A DNA stretch of 64,000 nucleotides from contig NZ_CP042429.1 of NCBI RefSeq assembly GCF_007970465.1, positions 310,001 to 374,000 of the forward strand, given 5' to 3'. Shown piece after piece: positions 1 to 11,732 of the stretch (position 1 is the stretch's first letter; the number at the start of each line of letters is the position of its first letter). The notes under the pieces are model-generated. The model saw only the letters and a list, made by a program, of their open reading frames with translations. It was not told where the DNA came from and searched no databases. This DNA is from Corynebacterium nuruki S6-4. Lineage in GTDB: Bacteria > Actinomycetota > Actinomycetes > Mycobacteriales > Mycobacteriaceae. A program made the position numbers and the translations under genes.

Positions 1-137
1 CGGCCGGCACCCTGCTCGAGGTGGCCGTGGACGGGCGCACCGTCCTCATCCCGTTCCGCCACGCGATCGTGCCGATCGTGGACCTGGACAACGGGGCACT
101 CGTCATCACCCCACCGGAGGGGTTGCTCGAGCTGTGA
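1..137 (+). CDS. rimM: RimM ribosome maturation factor, C-terminal fragment
   Basis: Only the last 44 codons are inside the window; the frame begins before base 1 and stops at TGA 135-137. The peptide contains [20 protein letters not shown] and ends in TPPEGLLEL, which matches the PRC-barrel end of RimM, the 30S maturation factor that binds S19. It lies 13-19 bases before trmD, the usual rimM-trmD order in actinobacteria and many other bacteria, and is probably co-transcribed with it. The identification rests on this short tail plus synteny. Confidence 0.85.
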   Translation, partial: AGTLLEVAVDGRTVLIPFRHAIVPIVDLDNGALVITPPEGLLEL

Positions 138-156
138 CCGGGTAACATCCGTGCCC

Positions 157-1014
157 ATGCGTCTGGATGTCGTCACCATCTTCCCCGAGTACCTCGACCC
201 GCTGCGGCACGCCCTGCTGGGGCGCGCCATCGAACGCGGCATCCTCGAGGTCGGGGTGCACAATCTGCGGGACTGGGCCCACGACGTGCACAAGTCCGTC
301 GACGACACCCCCTTCGGCGGTGGCCCCGGCATGGTCATGAAACCGGAGGTGTGGGGCCCCGCCCTCGACGACGTCGTCGCGCTCACCGGGCCGGCCGCCG
401 CCGACGGTGTACTGGATTCCGCGCTGCCGCACGTCCCCGCGAATGTTCCGGAACAGGTGGCCGCGCAGGAGCGGGGAGAGGACGCCGCCACGGCGTCCGA
501 CGGTGACCGGCGTCCGGTCCTCGTCGTCCCGACCCCGGGCGGGGCACCGTTCACCCAGGACACCGCACAGCGCTGGTCCTGCGAGGACCGGCTGGTCTTC
601 GCCTGCGGCAGGTACGAGGGCATCGACCAGCGGGTCTTCGACGACGCGGCACAGCGGTACCGCGTCGAGGAGGTCTCGCTCGGCGACTACGTCCTCATCG
701 GCGGGGAGGTCGCGGTTCTCGTCATGGCGGAGGCCGTCGTGCGGCTGATCCCCGGGGTGCTCGGCAACCGGCGCAGTCACGAGGAGGACTCCTTCCAGGA
801 CGGTCTGCTGGAAGGCCCGGCGTACACGAAACCGCGGGTATGGCGCGACCTCGAGGTCCCCGGGGTCCTCACCTCCGGGGACCACGGGAAGGTGGACCGG
901 TGGCGGCGGGACCAGGCGTTGCTGCGGACCGCGCGGCAGCGTCCGGACCTCATCGAGGCGGCACGGGCCCGCGGGGACCTGGACCGGCAGGATCTCGGGG
1001 TGCTGGGGGAGTAG
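157..1014 (+). CDS. trmD: tRNA (guanine37-N1)-methyltransferase
   Basis: TrmD methylates G37 of tRNAs reading CNN codons with S-adenosylmethionine and so prevents +1 frameshifting. The 285-residue protein shows the SPOUT/TrmD hallmarks: GGGPGMVMKP (about 54-63), GRYEGID (about 151-157), the trefoil-knot segment SLGDYVLIGGE (about 174-184) and DSFQDGLLEGPAYT (about 211-224), with the catalytic Asp in the last. Between about residues 78 and 118 there is an extra acidic, Ala-rich loop absent from the roughly 250-residue enzymes, so the protein is longer than usual. ATG 157 gives the typical MRLDVVTIFPEY start; an in-frame GTG at 151 is the alternative. Confidence 0.95.
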   Translation: MRLDVVTIFPEYLDPLRHALLGRAIERGILEVGVHNLRDWAHDVHKSVDDTPFGGGPGMVMKPEVWGPALDDVVALTGPAAADGVLDSALPHVPANVPEQVAAQERGEDAATASDGDRRPVLVVPTPGGAPFTQDTAQRWSCEDRLVFACGRYEGIDQRVFDDAAQRYRVEEVSLGDYVLIGGEVAVLVMAEAVVRLIPGVLGNRRSHEEDSFQDGLLEGPAYTKPRVWRDLEVPGVLTSGDHGKVDRWRRDQALLRTARQRPDLIEAARARGDLDRQDLGVLGE

Positions 1015-1024
1015 CCGGGCAATG

Positions 1025-1051
1025 TTGTCCACAGGGGTCCGGTTGTCCACA
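1025..1051 (+). promoter_or_regulatory. Direct pair of DnaA-box-like sites
   Basis: Two exact copies of TTGTCCACA, the high-GC form of the DnaA box, lie in the same orientation at 1025-1033 and 1043-1051, 18 bp start to start. They are about 120 bp before the next gene. The same paired arrangement with nearly the same flanks recurs at 8355-8381. Binding by DnaA is inferred from the motif only. Confidence 0.55.
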
Positions 1052-1170
1052 GGCTCCTGGGCTTTCGCCGTCGGGACATCCGGTGCCGGGGCGGGGGCCA
1101 CGTAGTCTCCGGCAGGGAAGGCCACCGGAACCCCGGGGGCCGGGGACACACATCCTGGAGGGGACCCACC

Positions 1171-2175
1171 ATGCTGTACACCGAACCCGTCGGACATCCG
1201 GCGATCGAGGAACTGACCGTCTACCCGCTCAACCGGGCGGAACTCCGGCTGGCGGACGCCTTCGCCGGCGGGCGGTCGGCGGTGGAACGGACCGCCGTGG
1301 AGAACGCCACCCGCGGCCGCGGTGCCGCCTATGTCGCCCGTGTCCGGCACACCACGGAGATGTCGTGGCGGATGCCGGTCCTGTTCTCTGCCGCGCTGGA
1401 CGACGGCCGGATGACCGTCGACCACTTCGATGCCCTGTGGCGGCGGATGGACCGCCACCCTTGTGTGCGCGCCGAGGTCGATAGTCAGATCATCGCCCGC
1501 GAGAACCGGGCGGCGGAGCGGGCACGCCGCGAGGAGCTGCGGGAACAGGCGCGGGAGGCGGGGGAGCCGGAGCCGACGTGGGACGACGAGGGCTACCACG
1601 ACGATGCGTGGGACGGGTACTCCGCCGATCCGGTCCGCCGTGACCCATTCAGCGGGAGCATGGTCTACCGGCTGCCGGATCCGGAGAACGGCCGCAGCAG
1701 CTTCCTCGACGAGCATGTCGAGCGGGTGCTGCTCGACTGGTTGCGGGACATCCCGCACCGGCTGAGCAGTCCGGGTGGGGAACAGACCACGGTGCCCCGC
1801 CCGACGGTGACCATCCACCGGCTGCGTGAGGCCGTCGACCGGGCGCTCGATGACGCGGCCGAGGATCTGGAGCGTTACCGCGAGCAGGGGCAGGAGATGG
1901 CAGAGCAGGCCGAGCAGGCCGACCGGGACCGGCTGGAGGCGGCGGCTCGCGCGAAGAAGGCGGCGGATACCCGGGCGAGGAAACGGGCGGAGCGGGCGGC
2001 GCGCAGGAAGGCGGAGAAGGTGAGGGACGCAGAGCAGGCAGCGAAGGCAACGAAGGCAACGAAAGCGGCGAAGGCGGGGACAGCGGCGAAGGCGGGGGAC
2101 ACCGGGAAAGCCGGGATCCCAGTGGAGGATGCCGCCGCGGTCGTTCCGGACGACGGGGATGCCCGGCCCTTCTAG
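1171..2175 (+). CDS. Uncharacterised protein with Lys/Ala-rich tail, possibly DUF222-related
   Basis: A 334-residue protein with no catalytic motif I can name. The first 110 residues (LTVYPLNRAELRLADAF ... VRHTTEMSWRMPVLF) are weakly reminiscent of the helical N-terminus of actinobacterial DUF222/HNH proteins, but no HNH motif is present. The middle is acidic. From about residue 225 the chain is a charged helix, very likely a coiled coil, ending in a low-complexity run of Ala-Lys-Thr units (2041-2110). A good Shine-Dalgarno, GGAGGGG, precedes ATG 1171. A DnaA-box pair lies upstream and an interspersed repeat starts 17 bp after its stop. Function unknown. Confidence 0.7.
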   Translation: MLYTEPVGHPAIEELTVYPLNRAELRLADAFAGGRSAVERTAVENATRGRGAAYVARVRHTTEMSWRMPVLFSAALDDGRMTVDHFDALWRRMDRHPCVRAEVDSQIIARENRAAERARREELREQAREAGEPEPTWDDEGYHDDAWDGYSADPVRRDPFSGSMVYRLPDPENGRSSFLDEHVERVLLDWLRDIPHRLSSPGGEQTTVPRPTVTIHRLREAVDRALDDAAEDLERYREQGQEMAEQAEQADRDRLEAAARAKKAADTRARKRAERAARRKAEKVRDAEQAAKATKATKAAKAGTAAKAGDTGKAGIPVEDAAAVVPDDGDARPF

Positions 2176-2192
2176 GTGTAGTTCCCGTCCTG

Positions 2193-2390
2193 GTGTACGT
2201 CCCGGGGAGGTTGTGAACGTCGCCGTCGGTGTCAGGATTGCGAATCGAGGGGTCGGCCGGCTGCTGCGGATGTCGGTTTTACGAACCCAGGGGTCGGTCC
2301 GCTCTTCCGGATGCTGGGTTCACGAACCCAGGTGCTGCATTCAGACGGGAAAATAGACCTGTCGGTTCGTTCCGCGGGCATCGGCCCAGT
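2193..2390 (+). repeat. Interspersed intergenic repeat, copy 1
   Basis: First of three related copies (others at 6105 and 50398). Shared landmarks in order are a GTGTAC-TCCCGG start, GTCGGTTTTACGAACCC, GGTCGGT..GCTC, a GGGTTCACGAACCC palindrome (here 2316-2329), GGAAAAT.GACCTG and GGTTCGTTCCGCG. This copy is longer because the segment from about 2229 to 2290 is partly duplicated. It lies immediately downstream of a gene and upstream of a 12-bp tandem repeat. No protein is supported here; the region 2176-2607 has no other gene. Confidence 0.75.
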
Positions 2391-2405
2391 GGCAGGCGCA
2401 GTATC

Positions 2406-2453
2406 GGCCCAGCGTCGGGCCCAGCGTCGGGCCCAGCGTCGCGTTCAGTGTCG
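2406..2453. repeat. 12-bp tandem repeat, four units
   Basis: Three exact head-to-tail units of GGCCCAGCGTCG (2406-2441) and a fourth degenerate unit (2442-2453). It abuts the 3' edge of interspersed repeat copy 1; copies 2 and 3 are also followed by short GTCAGTGTCGG-like runs. Confidence 0.8.
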
Positions 2454-3007
2454 GATCCACGGGCGCGTCACGGGTGGGGTACCGGGGCCCGCCGGTTCCC
2501 CGTTGCCGGTGGCGGTTGCCCTGCCACGGTCACCGGTGGTCTTCTTCGGTGTTCTCCCGGTGGTCGTGTCCACAGCCTCTCCGGGAACTACATCTAGGCT
2601 GGGGCCTATGACACCGGACCGCCACACCTTCACTGACCTCAACGCCCTGTTCCGTGGTTCGGACAAGGCAGCGACCGTCACCCGGATCACCGACGGGGTC
2701 ACCGCCCTCGGCTGCACCGGTGTGCAGGTCCGTGCCCGGGTGATCACCCTGGCCTGCGAACCCGACAACATGCTCGTCGCCGCCTACCAGCAGGTGCACG
2801 ACGCACCACCGGTGACCGAGGACCTGCACCGCATCACCGTCTCCGCGACGGTACCGGCCGCGGTCACTGCCGCAGCCACTGCCACAGCCGCCGACACAAC
2901 CGCCGGAGCTGCCGACATCACGGACCGGGTCACCCGGGCCGTGGTCGCGGCCCTGCCGACCGGGCCGGACGGGACGGCCACCGTCTGGTTCGGCTCCACC
3001 CGCTACG

Positions 3008-5425
<2,418 letters not shown>

Positions 5426-5436
5426 CACCGTCGGAT

Positions 5437-5466
5437 TTGTCCGTCGGCCAGCGCCGCTGGCATACT
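5437..5466 (+). promoter_or_regulatory. Probable sigma-A promoter of rplS
   Basis: TTGTCC (5437-5442), an 18-bp spacer and CATACT (5461-5466) lie just after the tex stop and about 115 bp before the rplS start. Spacing and position fit a housekeeping promoter giving rplS its own transcript and an approximately 110-nt leader. Confidence 0.5.
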
Positions 5467-5582
5467 TTGAGGGTTGCGTGTCTGCGGTGAACCGCCGTCG
5501 GTCACGACACAACTGAATGGTGTGGGCACGAACGCGGCTGCCGCGGTCCTCTGTCCGATCGAGCTACAGCAAGGATTCTTCC

Positions 5583-5927
5583 ATGAACAACATCCTCGAC
5601 AAGGTTGATGCAGCCCAGCTGCGGACCGACATCCCGGACTTCCGCCCCGGCGACACCCTCGACGTGCACGTCAAGGTCATCGAGGGCTCGAAGAGCCGTA
5701 TCCAGGTGTTCCGTGGCGTCGTCATCCGTCGCCAGAACTCCGGCATCCGCGAGACCTTCACCGTCCGTAAGGTCTCCTTCGGCTGCGGTGTGGAGCGTAC
5801 CTTCCCGGTCCACTCCCCGAACATCGACCACATCGACGTCCTGACCCGCGGTAAGGTCCGGCGCGCCAAGCTGTACTACCTCCGTGACCTGCGCGGCAAG
5901 AAGGCGAAGATCAAGGAGAAGCGCTAA
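5583..5927 (+). CDS. rplS: 50S ribosomal protein L19
   Basis: L19 sits at the 30S-50S interface. The 114-residue product has the full family signature: [54 protein letters not shown] and [23 protein letters not shown] 5583 is chosen because [14 protein letters not shown] is the normal corynebacterial N-terminus and AGCAAGGA lies just upstream; an in-frame start at 5517 would add 22 unconserved residues. A strong hairpin terminator follows. Confidence 0.98.
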   Translation: MNNILDKVDAAQLRTDIPDFRPGDTLDVHVKVIEGSKSRIQVFRGVVIRRQNSGIRETFTVRKVSFGCGVERTFPVHSPNIDHIDVLTRGKVRRAKLYYLRDLRGKKAKIKEKR

Positions 5928-5954
5928 AGTCAGCTGCCTGACCAGCGCGAAACA

Positions 5955-6006
5955 GGCCCCGGCCTGCGTGATGTCCCGAGCGGACACCATGCGGGACGGG
6001 GCTTTT
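5955..6006 (+). terminator. Intrinsic terminator of rplS
   Basis: Outer arms GCCCCG (5956-5961) and CGGGGC (5997-6002) enclose an inner hairpin GCGTGATGTCC / GGACACCATGC around CGAGC. TTTT follows at 6003-6006. Confidence 0.8.
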
Positions 6007-6104
6007 CCCATGTCTGCCCCGTGTCCGTCCCGTGTCTGGCTATTGCCTGGCCCGTGTCCTCCCCGTGCCTGCCCATGTCCTCCACGTGCCTGCTAGTGCC
6101 CAGC

Positions 6105-6262
6105 TGTATTTCCCGGGAAGGTCGTGGACACCGCCGTCGGTGTCGGTTTTACGAACCCGGGGGTCGGTCGGCTCCTGCGGATGTGGGGTTCACGAACCGA
6201 GGTGCGGTCTCAGGACCGGAAAATCGACCTGCCGGTTCGTTCCGCGGACACCGGGGTCAGTG
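6105..6262 (+). repeat. Interspersed intergenic repeat, copy 2
   Basis: The cleanest copy. A core of 116 bp (6138-6253) is bounded by CGGTGTCGGTTTTACGAACC and an imperfect inverted counterpart at 6234-6253, which looks like terminal inverted repeats. GGGTTCACGAACCG, a near-palindrome, is at 6186-6199. The rest of the 463-bp gap between rplS and lepB holds the rplS terminator, a degenerate run of CCCGTGTCC-like units (6010-6100), and GTCAGTGCCGGGG units after the repeat. I see no gene in it. Confidence 0.75.
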
Positions 6263-6389
6263 CCGGGGTCAGAGTCGGGACCTGTGTCAGTGCCGGGGTC
6301 GCTGTCGGACCCGGCGACGGTACGGGGGTGGGCTGCCGACTCCCGGTGCACCGCGGTCTCCGGGACGGCCGATGGTAACGTGACCAGGC

Positions 6390-7262
6390 GTGACCCACGC
6401 CAGCTCCCCGACCCCAGAATCCGCCGGACGCCCCTACGGGCGCCACGCGTCACCGGGGGAGGGCCACGGGCAGGACGCCCCGGCACCGCGGCGTCCGACC
6501 AGTGAACGCGAGAAGGTCGCCGCCCGGCGCCGTGCCGAAGAAGAGAAGCGCCGCGGGCGCAAAACCTACCCCTGGTGGGTCGAGTTCCCCATCATCCTCG
6601 TCGCCGCCCTGGTGCTGCTCGCGCTGATCAACTCCTTCGTCGGGCGGCTGTACCAGATCCCCTCGGAGTCCATGGAACCCACACTGCACGGCTGTGAGGG
6701 CTGCACGGGTGACCGGATCTTCGTCAACAAGATCTCCTACGATTTCGGACGCCACCCCGAACCCGGGGACGTGGTCGTGTTCGTCGGCCCGGACTCGTGG
6801 AACGACAGGTACGTCTCGCAGCGCTCCGACAACGGGGTGAAGCGTGGCGTGCAGAACGGGCTGTCCTATATCGGCATCGTCGCCCCTGACGAGAACACCC
6901 TGGTCAAGCGGGTCATCGCCACCGGTGGGCAGACGGTGAGCTGCCAGGCGGGCGATCCCGGGATCATGGTCGACGGCAAGGAAGTCGACAGTTCCTACAT
7001 CCAGGATCCGGCGACGTACCCGGTCGACGCCGCGACCGGCTCGGACGCCTGCGGCGGGGCCTATTTCGGCCCGGTGACCGTCCCCGACGGCAACCTGTGG
7101 ATGATGGGCGACAACCGGACGAACTCCGGGGACTCGCGCTACCACCTCGGCGATGAACTGCAGGGCACCGTCCCGGAATCCAACGTCGTCGGCAAGGTCG
7201 AGGCCAAGGTCTGGCCGCTGGGCAGGATCGGGGGCGTCGGTGCCCCCGACATCCAGAAGTGA
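6390..7262 (+). CDS. lepB: Type I signal peptidase
   Basis: Signal peptidase I removes signal peptides from secreted preproteins on the outer face of the membrane. The 290-residue protein has a charged, Arg/Glu-rich cytoplasmic N-terminus (1-60), one membrane helix (about 63-84), the nucleophile Ser94 in PSESMEPTL, the general base Lys173 in [10 protein letters not shown], and box [15 protein letters not shown] near 236. The start is GTG 6390. The N-terminal extension is longer than in E. coli but normal for actinobacteria. It is directly followed by rnhB. Confidence 0.95.
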   Translation: MTHASSPTPESAGRPYGRHASPGEGHGQDAPAPRRPTSEREKVAARRRAEEEKRRGRKTYPWWVEFPIILVAALVLLALINSFVGRLYQIPSESMEPTLHGCEGCTGDRIFVNKISYDFGRHPEPGDVVVFVGPDSWNDRYVSQRSDNGVKRGVQNGLSYIGIVAPDENTLVKRVIATGGQTVSCQAGDPGIMVDGKEVDSSYIQDPATYPVDAATGSDACGGAYFGPVTVPDGNLWMMGDNRTNSGDSRYHLGDELQGTVPESNVVGKVEAKVWPLGRIGGVGAPDIQK

Positions 7263-7272
7263 CGTGCCCGGC

Positions 7273-7947
7273 ATGACCGCCACGGTACGCACCATGCCCG
7301 ACGGCAGGACGCTGGAGTGGGCGGTGCACAAGGCAGGGCTGGGTCCGGTCGCCGGAGTCGACGAGGCGGGCCGGGGCGCCTGCTGCGGCCCGGTGACCGT
7401 GGCCGCCTGCATCCTGCCGCCCGGCCCGCTGCCGGAACTCGACGGTCTCACGGACTCGAAGAAGCTCACCGCGCGCCGACGGGAGAAGTACTTCGACCTC
7501 ATCACCGCGGCGGCGGTGGACTATGCGGTGGTGAACGTGCCGGCGTCCTACGTCGACCGGTGGGGGATCCAGCACGCCAACCTCGGCGGTATGCGCCGGG
7601 CGGTGGCCCGGCTCGGGGTACGCCCCGGCTATGTGCTCACCGACGCGATGAAGGTCAACGGCTTGACCCGGCCGCATCTTCCCGTGGTCAAGGGCGATCT
7701 GATCTGCCGGTGCATCTCGGCGGCGAGCGTGCTGGCCAAGGTGACCCGGGACCGGTTGATGGTGGAACTGGACGCCGTGTACCCGGGCTACGGTCTGGCA
7801 TCGCACAAGGGGTACGGCACCTCCTCCCACATGGACTCGGTGAGTCTGCTCGGCGGTACTCCGGAGCACCGCTACACTTACTCCAACGTGGCCGCCGCAC
7901 ACGCGCGGTGGCTCCAGGCAGCACAGCAGGCACAGCAGAAGGGGTGA
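7273..7947 (+). CDS. rnhB: Ribonuclease HII
   Basis: RNase HII nicks RNA in RNA-DNA hybrids, including single ribonucleotides in DNA. The catalytic carboxylates are visible as Asp30-Glu31 in GVDEAGRG and Asp124 in [10 protein letters not shown], along with the conserved [20 protein letters not shown] and SHKGYG blocks. The product is 224 residues from ATG 7273; GTG 7264, two bases after the lepB stop, is an alternative. The gene is coupled to lepB and followed after 9 bp by the DUF2469 gene, the standard actinobacterial order. Confidence 0.95.
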   Translation: MTATVRTMPDGRTLEWAVHKAGLGPVAGVDEAGRGACCGPVTVAACILPPGPLPELDGLTDSKKLTARRREKYFDLITAAAVDYAVVNVPASYVDRWGIQHANLGGMRRAVARLGVRPGYVLTDAMKVNGLTRPHLPVVKGDLICRCISAASVLAKVTRDRLMVELDAVYPGYGLASHKGYGTSSHMDSVSLLGGTPEHRYTYSNVAAAHARWLQAAQQAQQKG

Positions 7948-7956
7948 TCCGTAACC

Positions 7957-8262
7957 GTGAGCGCGGAGGATCTTGAGGACTACGAGTCCAATGTCGAGCT
8001 GTCGATGTACCGCGAGTACCGCGATGTCGTCAGCCAGTTCAGCTATGTCGTGGAGACCGAGCGCAGGTTCTATCTCGCCAACGCCGTCGAGCTGATCCCG
8101 CGCAACTCCGGGGGCGAGGTCTACTACGAGGTCCGGATGTCGGACGCCTGGGTGTGGGACATGTACCGTCCCGCCCGCTTCGTCCGCTACGTGCGGGTGA
8201 TCACCTACAAGGACGTCAACATCGAGGAGCTCGACAAGCCCGACATCCGGGTCCCCGAGTGA
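7957..8262 (+). CDS. DUF2469 family protein
   Basis: A 101-residue acidic protein (SAEDLEDYESNVELSMYREY ... ERRFYLANAVELIPR ... VRVITYKDVNIEELD). It matches the DUF2469 family, which is found almost only in actinobacteria and always next to rnhB. Its function is unknown. It starts with GTG 7957 and is part of the lepB-rnhB operon. The following gap carries short GAGGCCGTTC repeats and a DnaA-box pair. Confidence 0.9.
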   Translation: MSAEDLEDYESNVELSMYREYRDVVSQFSYVVETERRFYLANAVELIPRNSGGEVYYEVRMSDAWVWDMYRPARFVRYVRVITYKDVNIEELDKPDIRVPE

Positions 8263-8354
8263 AGTCCGTGGCCTGACCGGGCTGGTCGAGGCCGTTCGAG
8301 GCCGTTCGAGGCGGTCGGTGCTGGTCAGGGCCGGTCGTGCCGGCCGGAAAAATA

Positions 8355-8381
8355 TTGTCCACAGGGGCCGGGTTGTCCACA
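8355..8381 (+). promoter_or_regulatory. Direct pair of DnaA-box-like sites
   Basis: TTGTCCACA occurs exactly at 8355-8363 and 8373-8381, again 18 bp apart in direct orientation. The 45 bp around them (through GGCTCCTGGGCTTT) closely match the pair at 1025, so the whole block is a repeat. It lies 65 bp before yraN. Confidence 0.55.
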
Positions 8382-8445
8382 GGCTCCTGGGCTTTCCCCG
8401 CCGGGGCGACGGGGCGGGTCCACCGGATCTGCCAGGGTCGGGGGC

Positions 8446-8838
8446 ATGGACACCACAGACCACACCCGGAATCTCCGTCAGGTCGGTGCGGCGGGGGAGG
8501 ACACGGCCGCCGGCTACCTGACGGACCGTGGCTACACCCTGCTCGACCGCAACTTCTTCACCCGCCGCGGCGAGATCGACATCGTCGCCCGTCCACCGGG
8601 CGACCCCGCCGATCCCACGGTCGGCGACGAGATCGTCTTCGTCGAGGTCAAATGGCGCACCGGCGGACGCTACGGCACCGGGGCGGAGGCGGTCACCGCG
8701 GCGAAACTCGCCGCCATGCGGTACGCCTCCCGGGAATGGTTGCGCCGCCACCCCGACCACCGGGCGGAATTCATCCGCTTCGACGTGCTCGACATCACCG
8801 CCGGCGAGATCACCCACTATGAGGGGATCGGATCATGA
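8446..8838 (+). CDS. YraN/UPF0102 nuclease-fold protein
   Basis: A 130-residue member of UPF0102, a PD-(D/E)XK-like fold. The motif is visible as GAAGEDTAAGYL, RRGEIDIVA and IVFVEVKWRTG (the D..EVK core). The family is near-universal beside comM/dprA but its role is unproven; Holliday-junction or DNA-processing activity has been proposed. Its stop overlaps the comM start by 4 bases (ATGA), so translation is coupled. Confidence 0.9.
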   Translation: MDTTDHTRNLRQVGAAGEDTAAGYLTDRGYTLLDRNFFTRRGEIDIVARPPGDPADPTVGDEIVFVEVKWRTGGRYGTGAEAVTAAKLAAMRYASREWLRRHPDHRAEFIRFDVLDITAGEITHYEGIGS

Positions 8839-10460
8839 CGGGGACAGCCGAGGCAGCAGGGGTAGCAGGAAAGTCAGGGGCGACCGGTGCCGTCACCGTC
8901 AGTGACCGGTCCCCGGTCCGCGTCGGCCAGGCCAGGGGCATGTGCCTGGTCGGGGTCGACGGTGTGCCGGTCACCGTGGAATGCGACATCAGCCGTGGTC
9001 TGCCCGGGATGAGCATCGGCGGACTCGGCGACACGGCCGTCAACCAGGCCCGCGACCGGGTCCGGTCCGCGATGATCAACAGTGGTCTGGCCTGGCCGAA
9101 GAGCCGCGTGGTGATGAGCCTGTCCCCGGCGGCCCTGCCGAAGTCCGGGTCAGGATTCGACCTGCCGATGGTGCTCGCCGTCCTCAGCGCGCAGGGCATG
9201 GTGGCCGACGGTGCCCCCGGAGCCGACCCGACGGCCACCGTCGTCATCGGCGAACTGGGACTGACCGGGGAGGTCCGGCCGGTCCCCGGCGTGCTGCCGA
9301 TGCTGCTCGCCGCCCGCGGCGCCGGTGCTGTGCGGGCCGCCGTCCCGGCGGGGAACGCTGCCGAGGCGGCCCGGGTCGACGGCATGGACATCACCGGGCT
9401 CGACCACCTCGACCAGCTGCTGCCCTGGGTCCACGAGGAACTCGATGCACCGGTGGCGGACCTCGTCGGAGCGGAGGGAGACCAGGTCGCGGCCACCCCG
9501 TCGCGGGTTCCCGATCTCAGTGAGGTCTCCGGGCAGTCCGCGGCACGCCGGGCCCTCGAAGTCGCCGCCGCCGGCGGCCACCACCTGTGGCTCACCGGCC
9601 CACCCGGCTCCGGCAAATCGATGCTCGCCGAACGGCTGCCCGGCATTCTGCCGCCGCTGACGGACACCGAGCGGACCGAGACCGCGGCCGTGCACTCTGT
9701 CGCCGCGGAGCAGGGCAATCTGCCGGCGGTGTGGAGCGGTCGGCGACCTTTCGTCGCCCCCCATCCCTCACTGACCCTGCCCGCCCTCACCGGCGGGGGT
9801 GCCGGCCGGGTCCGGCCGGGGGCGGCGAGCCTGGCACACCACGGGGTGCTGTTCCTCGATGAGGCCCCCGAAATCCGTCGGGAGGTTCTCGAGGGGCTGC
9901 GCACCCCGATGGAGAACGGCCGTATCGCCCTGTCCCGGGCCCGCGGCACGGTGGTGCTGCCCGCCCGGTTCCAGCTGGTGCTGGCGTCCAACCCGTGCCC
10001 GTGCGGGGCGCCGGAACCCGCCGACTGCCGGTGCCGGGGCGGGGTCCGGGACCGCTACCTGCAGCGGATCTCCGGCCCGGTGCGTGACCGCCTCGATCTC
10101 ACCGCCCGCACCACCACGGACCGCTCGGCGGTGCTGGACACCGGCGGTGGCGTCGAGGACTCGGCGACGGTGCGCGACCGGGTCCTCTCCGCCAGAGACC
10201 GTGGCCGGCACCGGTGGCAGGCGGTCAACGCCCTCGTCGACGGTCCGGCACTGCGGCGGGACCATCCCGCGCAGGACGCCGCCATGCTGCTGCTCCAGGA
10301 GCACCTGCGCGCCGGCGGCCTGACGCACCGGGGCGTGGACCGGTCCCTGCGGGTGGCCTGGACCCTCGCCGACCTCGCCGGGGTGGGGCAGCCGGGGATC
10401 GGTGAGGTGATGGATGCGGTGGAACTGTTCACCGCCGAGATCGACGGCGGACGGTCATGA
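8835..10460 (+). CDS. comM: ComM/YifB family Mg-chelatase-like AAA+ ATPase
   Basis: ComM is a hexameric helicase that helps branch migration during natural transformation. The 541-residue protein has an N-terminal Lon-substrate-like domain (GMSIGGLGDTAVNQARDRVR), Walker A GPPGSGKSML near 256, Walker B VLFLDEAPE near 337, a Cys cluster (NPCPCGAPEPADCRCRGG, about 385-402) and the C-terminal Mg-chelatase lid. It overlaps both yraN and dprA by 4 bases, forming a tight operon. Confidence 0.95.
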   Translation: MTGTAEAAGVAGKSGATGAVTVSDRSPVRVGQARGMCLVGVDGVPVTVECDISRGLPGMSIGGLGDTAVNQARDRVRSAMINSGLAWPKSRVVMSLSPAALPKSGSGFDLPMVLAVLSAQGMVADGAPGADPTATVVIGELGLTGEVRPVPGVLPMLLAARGAGAVRAAVPAGNAAEAARVDGMDITGLDHLDQLLPWVHEELDAPVADLVGAEGDQVAATPSRVPDLSEVSGQSAARRALEVAAAGGHHLWLTGPPGSGKSMLAERLPGILPPLTDTERTETAAVHSVAAEQGNLPAVWSGRRPFVAPHPSLTLPALTGGGAGRVRPGAASLAHHGVLFLDEAPEIRREVLEGLRTPMENGRIALSRARGTVVLPARFQLVLASNPCPCGAPEPADCRCRGGVRDRYLQRISGPVRDRLDLTARTTTDRSAVLDTGGGVEDSATVRDRVLSARDRGRHRWQAVNALVDGPALRRDHPAQDAAMLLLQEHLRAGGLTHRGVDRSLRVAWTLADLAGVGQPGIGEVMDAVELFTAEIDGGRS

Positions 10461-11725
10461 CCGGGACAGGCCGGGGCGTCGGGGGCACCGGGCGCGATGA
10501 CGGACAGCAGACGGCGTGGGACACCCGCCGCACCGCCTGGGCCTACCTGCGCCGGGTGGTGGAGGCCTCCCGCGGCGACGTCGTCCGGCTGCTGTGGCCC
10601 GACGGCGATGTGACGGCACCGGCCGATGTCGAGCGGGTCGCCGGCATGATCCGGGCCGCCGATCCGACACTGCCGGCCCGCCTGGCCGCGGCGACCGGGC
10701 CACGCACCGGGGCGGACCCGGCGACCGACCGGGAATGGGCGGAGCGGCACGGTTGGCGGCTGATCACCCCCGACGACCCGGAGTGGCCCACCACCCGGCT
10801 GGCGGAGGCCTTCCGGGACTTCCCGGACCTCGCCGGCGGCGGCGATGTCGCCGACGACGGGGTGCGGGGCCGGGCCGCACGACCCTTCGCCCTGTGGGCC
10901 ACCGGACCCGCCGACCTCGGTCGGGCGGTCGAGCGCAGTGTCGCGATGGTCGGCACCCGCTCGGCGACCTCCTACGGCACCCGGATCACCCGCACCATGG
11001 CCGGTGACCTCGCCGCAGCCGGGCACACCGTCGTCTCCGGCGGGGCGGTGGGCATCGACACCGCCGCACACCGCGGGGCGCTCGCCGTGCAGGGCACCAC
11101 GGTCGCGGTGGCGGCGAGCGGACCGGGGGAGATCTACCCGCGGGCGAACGCCGACCTGTTCGGCAGGATCGCCGGGTCCGGGCTGGTGGTCACCGAGTAC
11201 CCGCCCCTGCTGCGTCCGGCACGGCACCGCTTCCTCACCCGCAACCGACTCGTCGCCGCCCTCACCCGCGGCACCGTCCTGCTCGCCGCCGGCTACCGGT
11301 CCGGGGCCGTCAACACCGCCAACTGGGCGGACGCGATGCTGCGGCCCGTCATGGTGCTGCCCGGGCCCGTCGACTCGCCGGACTACGTCGGCTGCCACAA
11401 ACGGCTGCGCGACCAGGCCGGGATCCTCGTCACCCGCGCCGACGACGTCCGGGAGATCCTCGACCCCGTCGGAGCGGTCGACACCGACGGTCAGCTGCGC
11501 ATGGAGTTCGCCGCCACCCCGGTCCAACAGCTCACCCAGGACCAGCTGGCGGTCTTCGACGCGTGCGCGCTCGCCGGCCGGCGCGCCGACGGCACCGGCA
11601 CACCCGACCGCATCGTCGCGGAGACCGGACTGGCACTGCGCGCTGTGGTCCGCATCATCGCCGAGCTGGAGAAGGCGGGTCTGGCGCGCCGGGAGGGGAG
11701 CCGCTGGATCAAGACCGACCGGTGA
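10457..11725 (+). CDS. dprA: DNA-processing protein DprA
   Basis: DprA loads RecA on incoming single-stranded DNA. The 422-residue protein shows the Rossmann-like DprA core: MVGTRSATSYGTRITR near 163-178, VVSGGAVGIDTAAHRGAL near 191-208, the conserved segment HRFLTRNRLVAALTRGTVLL near 256, and MVLPGPVDSP. The last 60 residues form a winged-helix (ALRAVVRIIAELEKAGLARR). The N-terminal 100 residues are variable. Translation is coupled to comM. Confidence 0.95.
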   Translation: MTGTGRGVGGTGRDDGQQTAWDTRRTAWAYLRRVVEASRGDVVRLLWPDGDVTAPADVERVAGMIRAADPTLPARLAAATGPRTGADPATDREWAERHGWRLITPDDPEWPTTRLAEAFRDFPDLAGGGDVADDGVRGRAARPFALWATGPADLGRAVERSVAMVGTRSATSYGTRITRTMAGDLAAAGHTVVSGGAVGIDTAAHRGALAVQGTTVAVAASGPGEIYPRANADLFGRIAGSGLVVTEYPPLLRPARHRFLTRNRLVAALTRGTVLLAAGYRSGAVNTANWADAMLRPVMVLPGPVDSPDYVGCHKRLRDQAGILVTRADDVREILDPVGAVDTDGQLRMEFAATPVQQLTQDQLAVFDACALAGRRADGTGTPDRIVAETGLALRAVVRIIAELEKAGLARREGSRWIKTDR

Positions 11726-11732
11726 CCGACGG

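Noticed and set aside
2406..2453. CRISPR array from the short tandem repeat
   Set aside because: Units are 12 bp, contiguous without spacers, and no cas gene is present anywhere in the window.
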